From NCBI GenBank assembly GCA_035449045.1, contig DAOTKC010000020.1, forward strand, positions 1 to 27,753: a stretch of 27,753 nucleotides of DNA, read 5' to 3'. The translations under genes and the position numbers were made by a program. Below the pieces are notes generated by a model that was given only the letters and a program-made list of their open reading frames with translations, ran no database searches and was not told the DNA's origin. The stretch is from DAOTKC01 sp035449045 (lineage in GTDB: Bacteria; Bacillota; Clostridia; Christensenellales; CAG-917). Positions 23,504 to 27,753 of the stretch are shown piece by piece; within the stretch, counting starts at the first letter, position 1; the number at the start of each line of letters is the position of its first letter.

Positions 23504-24250
23504 TTAGTAATTTACAACCTTGGAAAAATCCTCGGCCTTGAGCGAAGCGCCGCCGATGAGACCGCCGTCGATTTCCTCCATCGCCATCAGCTCGGAGGCG
23601 TTCTTGGGGTTCATGCTGCCGCCGTATTGGATGCGGATGGCGGCCGCGCACTTGGGGCAGTAGAGCTTCGCTATGGTGTTTCTAATGATTTTAATTGTGT
23701 CGTTGGCGTCGGCCGCGGTGGCGGTCTTGCCCGTGCCTATCGCCCAAACGGGCTCGTAGGCGATGACGATGTTGTCAAGCTCGCCGGAGTCGATGTCGGC
23801 AAAGGCGGCGACGGTCTGGCGCACCACGACCTCCTCCGTCTTGCCCGCTTCGCGCTCGGAAAGAAGTTCGCCGACGCAAATAATCGGCTTAAGCCCGTGT
23901 GCCAGCGCCGCTTTCACCCTCATATTGACGGTTTGGTCGGTCTCGCCGAAATACTGACGCCTCTCGCTGTGGCCGATTATGACGAACTCCACGCCGAGCT
24001 CGGTCAGCATATCCGCCGATATTTCGCCTGTGAAAGCGCCTTTCTCCGCCCAGTGCACGTTTTGAGCGCCGACCTTGATATTGGTGCCCTTGACCGCCTC
24101 GACGGCGGCGGCAAGCGAAGTGAAAGGAACGCAGACGACCACTTCGGCCTTGGCGTCCTTGACAAGCGGTATGAGTTCGCCGATCAGCTGTTTGGCGGCG
24201 GCGATATTATTGTTCATCTTCCAGTTTCCGGCTATTATGGGTGTTCTCAT
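23504..24250 (-). CDS. tpiA: Triosephosphate isomerase
   Basis: 248 residues, normal length, behind GGAGGA. The catalytic residues are visible: Lys11 in GNWKMN, His94 in IIGHSERR, and Glu166 in AYEPVWAIGTGKTA; the phosphate loop YGGSMNPKN is present. It interconverts dihydroxyacetone phosphate and glyceraldehyde 3-phosphate as a cytoplasmic dimer. It lies 118 bp downstream of pgk and 94 bp upstream of gpmI. Confidence 0.98.
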   Translation of the reverse strand: MRTPIIAGNWKMNNNIAAAKQLIGELIPLVKDAKAEVVVCVPFTSLAAAVEAVKGTNIKVGAQNVHWAEKGAFTGEISADMLTELGVEFVIIGHSERRQYFGETDQTVNMRVKAALAHGLKPIICVGELLSEREAGKTEEVVVRQTVAAFADIDSGELDNIVIAYEPVWAIGTGKTATAADANDTIKIIRNTIAKLYCPKCAAAIRIQYGGSMNPKNASELMAMEEIDGGLIGGASLKAEDFSKVVNY

Positions 24251-24368
24251 CTTAATCCTCCGATTCCTTAAAATCTTAAATTATATTTTTATTTGTTTGC
24301 GCAATCCGTGTTTTATTGTCTTATTCTGAATGATAAACTCCGATTTTGCGCAAAAACCTTATTCTTAA

Positions 24369-25622
24369 TTATTTATCGTTCAGGCAAGCTATGCCGGGAA
24401 GCTCCTTGCCTTCCAAGAATTCAAGGCTGGCCCCGCCGCCCGTCGAGATGTGGGTGACCTTGTCGCCGTAGCCCAGCTGCACAACGGCCGCCGCGCTGTC
24501 GCCGCCGCCTATGATTGTGACGGCGTCGGTTTTGGAAAGAGCTTCGGCAATCGCCTTGGTGCCCGCCGCAAAGGCCTCGAACTCGAAGACGCCCATCGGC
24601 CCGTTCCAAATGACGGTCTTGGCGGTCGCGATAACCTTGGAGAACTCCTCGACGGTCTTGGGTCCGATGTCCATGCCCATCATGCCGGCGGGGATATTAT
24701 CGCCCACTATGGTCTTTTCGGCGTTGGCGTCGAAGCGGTCGGCCGCCACGTTATCGTGGGGAAGAAGGAGCTTTATGCCGTTCTTTTCGGCTTTTTTCAA
24801 AAGGTTCGCCGCAAGCTCGGTCTGTTCGGGCTCGAAGAGCGAGGTGCCTATTTCAAAGCCGAGCGCCTTTTTAAAGGTGTAGGCCATAGCGCCGCCGATT
24901 AAGAGAGCGTCTACCTTGTTCAAAAGGTTGTCAATGACTTGAATTTTATCGGAAACCTTGGCGCCGCCAAGTATGGCGACGAAGGGACGGACGGGGTTTT
25001 CGAGCGCGCCGCCCATTATCTCGAGCTCTTTTTCAATCAAAAAGCCGGAGACGGCGGTCTTGACGAAGCCGTATTCCACTATGCCGGCCGTGCTGGCGTG
25101 AGCGCGGTGCGCCGTGCCGAAAGCGTCGTTGACGTAAATTTCGGCGAATGCGGCAAGCTTTTCGGCAAATGCCTTGTCGTTCTTCTCTTCCTCGGCGTGG
25201 AAGCGGACGTTCTCAAGCAGCACGCACTCGCCGTCCTTAAGCGCGGCGACGGCGGCCTCGGCGCTCTCGCCTATGACGTCGGCGGCGAATTTGACCTTGC
25301 CGTCAAGCAGTTGGTTGAGGCGGTCGGCGACGGGCTTTAGCGAGCATTTTTTAACCGTCAGCGCGACGAGCTCCTCTCTGCTCTTGCCCTCGTCCTCGGG
25401 CTTAATCTTCTTTATTTCCTTGCTGAAAATGCTGTAAGGGCGGCCCAAATGCGAGCACAAAATCACTTTTGCGCCTTTGTCTATCAAATATTTGACGGTG
25501 GGGAGCGCGCCGTTTATGCGGTTTTCGTCGGTGATGACGTTGCCCTTGAGCGGCACGTTGAGGTCGAGCCTCACCAGACATTTTTTGCCTTTGACGTCTA
25601 CGTCCTTAATGGTTTTTTTCAT
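24369..25622 (-). CDS. pgk: Phosphoglycerate kinase
   Basis: 417 residues behind AAGGAGATA. N-terminal substrate motifs VRLDLNVPLKG and SHLGRP, the hinge VNDAFGTAHRAHAS, the nucleotide motif AILGGAKVSDKI, WNGPMGVFE, and the C-terminal GGGDSAAA are all intact. It transfers phosphate from 1,3-bisphosphoglycerate to ADP. It is about 20 residues longer than usual because of a charged insertion after the SHLGRP loop (FSKEIKKIKPEDEGKSREEL), a common variation in Clostridia. Normally gap precedes pgk; here trmL does. Confidence 0.97.
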   Translation of the reverse strand: MKKTIKDVDVKGKKCLVRLDLNVPLKGNVITDENRINGALPTVKYLIDKGAKVILCSHLGRPYSIFSKEIKKIKPEDEGKSREELVALTVKKCSLKPVADRLNQLLDGKVKFAADVIGESAEAAVAALKDGECVLLENVRFHAEEEKNDKAFAEKLAAFAEIYVNDAFGTAHRAHASTAGIVEYGFVKTAVSGFLIEKELEIMGGALENPVRPFVAILGGAKVSDKIQVIDNLLNKVDALLIGGAMAYTFKKALGFEIGTSLFEPEQTELAANLLKKAEKNGIKLLLPHDNVAADRFDANAEKTIVGDNIPAGMMGMDIGPKTVEEFSKVIATAKTVIWNGPMGVFEFEAFAAGTKAIAEALSKTDAVTIIGGGDSAAAVVQLGYGDKVTHISTGGGASLEFLEGKELPGIACLNDK

Positions 25623-25702
25623 ATAAATATCTCCTTAAAAGGTTCTATTTTTTATATTTTGGCCTTTTTTTGTTTACTGATTGCGTCTAACTTATTTTGC
25701 CC

Positions 25703-26185
25703 TTAAAATTTTGCGAGCTTACCGCAAGCCTTAAGCCCGAGAAAACCCGTCTGCCTGAGCGCCTCGTAAAGCACGATTGCCACGGCGTTGGAAAGGTTCA
25801 ACGAGCGCGAGTCCTCAATCATGGGAATCCTCGCCGTCCGGTCATAGTTTTTATAGAGCAGTTCCTCGGGCAGCCCCTTGGTTTCTTTGCCGAACACAAG
25901 ATAATCCGAGGGGCGGTATTCTATTTCGTCGTATCGCCTTGCCGCCTTGGTCGAAAGGTAAAAAAACCTGCCACCGGTATTTTTCTCAAAGAATTCATCT
26001 AAGCTGTCGTAGACCACAATATCGGCGAGGTGCCAGTAATCGAGGCCGGCGCGCTTGAGCGCTTTGTCGGAAATGTCGAAGCCGAGCGGCCCGACGAGGT
26101 GCAACCGCGAGGCGGTAGCCGCCGCCGTCCTCACGATATTGCCGGTGTTTTGCGGTATTTCGGGCTCGACCAGAACGATATCCAT
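25703..26185 (-). CDS. trmL: tRNA (cytidine(34)-2'-O)-methyltransferase TrmL (SPOUT family)
   Basis: 160 residues, typical of TrmL. MDIVLVEPEIPQNTGNIVRT at the N-terminus, the conserved VFGKETKGLPEELL knot segment, and the C-terminal RIPMIEDSRSLNLSNAVAIV are the family marks of the SAM-binding trefoil knot. It methylates the wobble ribose of tRNA-Leu in the cytoplasm. Its ATG directly follows the stop of the membrane-protein gene (26186-26188), so the two are probably translated together. Confidence 0.95.
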   Translation of the reverse strand: MDIVLVEPEIPQNTGNIVRTAAATASRLHLVGPLGFDISDKALKRAGLDYWHLADIVVYDSLDEFFEKNTGGRFFYLSTKAARRYDEIEYRPSDYLVFGKETKGLPEELLYKNYDRTARIPMIEDSRSLNLSNAVAIVLYEALRQTGFLGLKACGKLAKF

Positions 26186-26503
26186 TTAAAAGAACAGAGG
26201 CAGTAGATATGCCGCGACGATTACGATGAGCGCGATAAAGTAGACGGCGACCCAAACCGCCTTTCTCCTTTTGACAAACGACCAGCCGAGAACGGCGGCG
26301 ATCAGAAAGAGCGCGATGGTCACCAAATTTTTAATAATGCCGATTGCGGGCGAGGCGTAGTCGAACACCGAAAGCAGCGCCTGCGCGAGATGGGCGGCCG
26401 CCGCAATCACGAAGATGAAAAAAGCGGCGCCGTTTATAAACCTGCGGCTCGACGGCGACGCCGGGGCATTTTGACTTTTATTTTGTCCCTTGTTTTTCTT
26501 CAT
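26186..26503 (-). CDS. Small three-TM membrane protein, function unknown
   Basis: 105 residues from ATG 26503, chosen over TTG 26515 because GGGA lies 7 nt before it. A charged N-terminal stretch (MKKNKGQNKSQN) is followed by three hydrophobic helices (about 23-45, 53-77, 82-104), with KRRK between the second and third on the likely cytoplasmic side. No family motif is recognised. It is transcribed first in an operon with trmL from a promoter that contains a perfect 17-bp palindrome. Confidence 0.75.
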   Translation of the reverse strand: MKKNKGQNKSQNAPASPSSRRFINGAAFFIFVIAAAAHLAQALLSVFDYASPAIGIIKNLVTIALFLIAAVLGWSFVKRRKAVWVAVYFIALIVIVAAYLLPLFF

Positions 26504-26538
26504 AAAAATTCCCAAACTTAGCTTGTTTTCGCTGAATT

Positions 26539-26567
26539 ATTATATCACAGGCTGTGATAAATAACAA
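26539..26567 (-). promoter_or_regulatory. Promoter with palindromic operator, TM protein/trmL operon
   Basis: Minus strand TTGTTA (26567-26562), 17-nt spacer and TATAAT (26544-26539). The spacer holds TATCACAGGCTGTGATA (plus strand 26543-26559), a perfect inverted repeat with 8-bp arms around one base that also overlaps the -10 box. A repressor site is the natural reading; the regulator is unknown. Confidence 0.75.
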
Positions 26568-26630
26568 CCGATAACGCCGACTAATAGCCTAATTATATCT
26601 CTTTTAGTATTTTAAATTTGCGGATTTTTG

Positions 26631-27557
26631 CTAAAAAAATCTTTCGACCAACTCTAATAAATCGGGAAAATCTTTCACTTCGGAAAGCGCAAGGCGCACC
26701 GCCTTGGCGGCGCCTACGTTTTTGGCGCAAAAGCAGAGATGTTTTTTCATTACGTTGGCGACGACACGCTCGGGATAGACGCACTTTAATATTTCGATAT
26801 GTGCAAAAATGTCGGCTTTAACGTCAAAATGGTAACTGTAATCGTTGAGTTCGGCGAAAATATAGGGTTTTCCCAGCGCGCCGCGTCCTATCATGAAGCC
26901 GTCGGCGGCAGTGACTTTCAAGGCTTTTTCAAGGCTTGATTTATCGGCGATGTCACCATTGGCGATGACGGGAATTTTGACCGCCGACTTGACCTCGGCT
27001 ATCTTTTCCAAATCTGCGGCGCCCGCATACATATCGCGCTTAAACCGCCCGTGGACGGTGACGGCGGCGGCTCCCGCATCCTCCGCCGCTTTGGCGACGG
27101 CGGGCGCGGTAAAGGCAGAGGCGCCCAGCCACATCTTAACGGTGACAGGCCTGCCCCCTGCGGCGTTGACCGCCGCCGACACTATTTGGCCGGCGAGCGA
27201 GGGCGTATCCATCAGCGCGGCACCCTCGAAGTTTTTGTTGATTTTTAAGACGGGACAACCCATATTGATGTCGATGATGTCAAATTTATCAAGTTCGGGC
27301 AAGGCCAAAGCTTTTGCAAAAAATTCGGGCTCGCGTCCGAAAAGCTGCACCGCCTTAACGCTTTCGGCATCGGTGGTATAAAGCAATCCCGCCGCCGAGT
27401 TTTTAGACAGCACAAGCCCCTTGGCGCTGACCATCTCGGTGAAGGCGAGCGCGGCGCCGTAGCGAAGGGCGAGCGCGCGGAAGCCGGCGTCGCTGTAACC
27501 TGCCATGGGAGCGAGTAGAAGATTGTTTTTTAGGGTAATATTGCCTATTTTAAGCAT
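26631..27557 (-). CDS. tRNA dihydrouridine synthase (DusB type)
   Basis: 308 residues. FMN-barrel motifs APMAGYSDAGFR (16-27), the catalytic Cys101 in NMGCPVLKI, VTVHGR, PVIANGDI and GRGALGKP at the phosphate site are all in place. The enzyme reduces uridine to dihydrouridine in tRNA D-loops using FMN and NADPH. No good ribosome binding site precedes ATG 27557 (AGTTAAAAAATG), which is unusual in this window. The 114-bp gap to the next operon holds that operon's promoter. Two copies of a 16-bp direct repeat lie upstream. Confidence 0.93.
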   Translation of the reverse strand: MLKIGNITLKNNLLLAPMAGYSDAGFRALALRYGAALAFTEMVSAKGLVLSKNSAAGLLYTTDAESVKAVQLFGREPEFFAKALALPELDKFDIIDINMGCPVLKINKNFEGAALMDTPSLAGQIVSAAVNAAGGRPVTVKMWLGASAFTAPAVAKAAEDAGAAAVTVHGRFKRDMYAGAADLEKIAEVKSAVKIPVIANGDIADKSSLEKALKVTAADGFMIGRGALGKPYIFAELNDYSYHFDVKADIFAHIEILKCVYPERVVANVMKKHLCFCAKNVGAAKAVRLALSEVKDFPDLLELVERFF

Positions 27558-27586
27558 TTTTTAACTAAACGGGCTTGAATTTGGGA

Positions 27587-27639
27587 ATTTTGCTCTTTAC
27601 CGTCTTTTTAAGAGTCTAAATATATTTTGCTCTTTACCG
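27587..27639. repeat. Paired 16-bp direct repeat upstream of the dus gene
   Basis: ATTTTGCTCTTTACCG occurs at 27587-27602 and, identically, at 27624-27639 (period 37). They lie in the gap between the dus gene and the gene upstream of it, where a promoter is expected, but no clear -35/-10 pair was found. Confidence 0.6.
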
Positions 27640-27678
27640 AAGCAGCTTTGCGAGTATCTCAAATTAATATGATTTTCG

Positions 27679-27753
27679 TTAAATATTATCGAATTTTTTG
27701 GAGCGCTGCCACGCTTCCTCCAGCTCGTCCAAAGAGAAGTCGGTCAGCTTTTT
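27679..27753 (-). CDS. C-terminal fragment, possibly MazG nucleotide pyrophosphohydrolase (cut by window edge)
   Basis: The last 24 codons before a TAA at 27681-27679 read KLTDFSLDELEEAWQRSKKF. The pattern of a Lys-rich start, a SLDELEE-type helix and a Trp followed by RSKK resembles the C-terminus of MazG, which ends with a similar SLEEMDALWEEAKK-like helix. So few residues allow other readings. The start is outside the window. The dus gene follows 121 bp downstream on the same strand. Confidence 0.4.
   Translation of the reverse strand, partial: KKLTDFSLDELEEAWQRSKKFDNI

Noticed and set aside
23366..24271. 301-residue plus-strand frame over tpiA
   Set aside because: Antisense to tpiA whose catalytic residues are all intact; shadow only.
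27587..27639. CRISPR array
   Set aside because: Only two 16-bp repeats with a 21-bp gap; too short and no cas genes nearby.

Overview
The window reads as a piece of chromosome from an uncultured, spore-forming, low-to-mid GC member of the Firmicutes, most likely class Clostridia. Pointers are strong AGGAGG-type ribosome binding sites, sigma-A promoters of the TTGACA/TATAAT type, intrinsic terminators with long T tracts, a tmRNA tag ending in ALAA, a YtrA-type GntR/ABC operon, a BclB-like exosporium protein, a YtxC-like sporulation protein, and BspA-type leucine-rich-repeat lipoproteins of the kind common in gut Clostridia. The taxonomic placement is inference from gene content only. I see no prophage, transposase, CRISPR array or recognised defence system.

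Layout. Positions 1-1546: the 5' part of thrS (minus strand), a 55-residue zinc-ribbon gene with its own promoter and terminator, a roughly 400-bp non-coding stretch with degenerate repeats, and a tRNA-Leu(GAG) gene on the minus strand with promoter and terminator. Positions 1547-7479: a YtxC-like gene, an S33-type alpha/beta hydrolase, a GH31 glycosidase (minus), an XRE-cupin regulator and a TIM-barrel amidohydrolase. Positions 7584-8100: tmRNA (ssrA) and a small hairpin-rich element built from RTGAAG motifs. Positions 8502-11242: a small lipoprotein, then an ABC ATPase (broken by one extra G), its permease and a GntR regulator in one operon behind an operator-like palindrome.

Positions 11271-21671 are an envelope and surface block. 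It holds a Cys-rich collagen-like BclB-type exosporium protein (minus), a four-gene plus-strand run (single-pass membrane protein of unknown function, esterase, acyl-CoA thioesterase, membrane-anchored calcium-dependent PI-PLC-like enzyme), an HtrA-like lipoprotein protease carrying two EWL repeats (minus), and a 1010-residue LRR/InlB-repeat lipoprotein (minus).

Positions 21880-25622 hold the glycolytic genes pgk, tpiA and gpmI, transcribed in that order on the minus strand without gap beside them. Positions 25703-27753 hold trmL, a three-TM protein, a dihydrouridine synthase and the last 24 codons of a possible mazG, all on the minus strand.

The most notable points are a homopolymer frameshift that splits the ABC ATPase, three promoter-embedded palindromes (XRE-cupin, ABC/GntR, TM protein/trmL), the hybrid domain structures of the exosporium and HtrA-like proteins, an interspersed non-coding repeat family, the RTGAAG hairpin element behind ssrA, and a thrS leader without a T-box.
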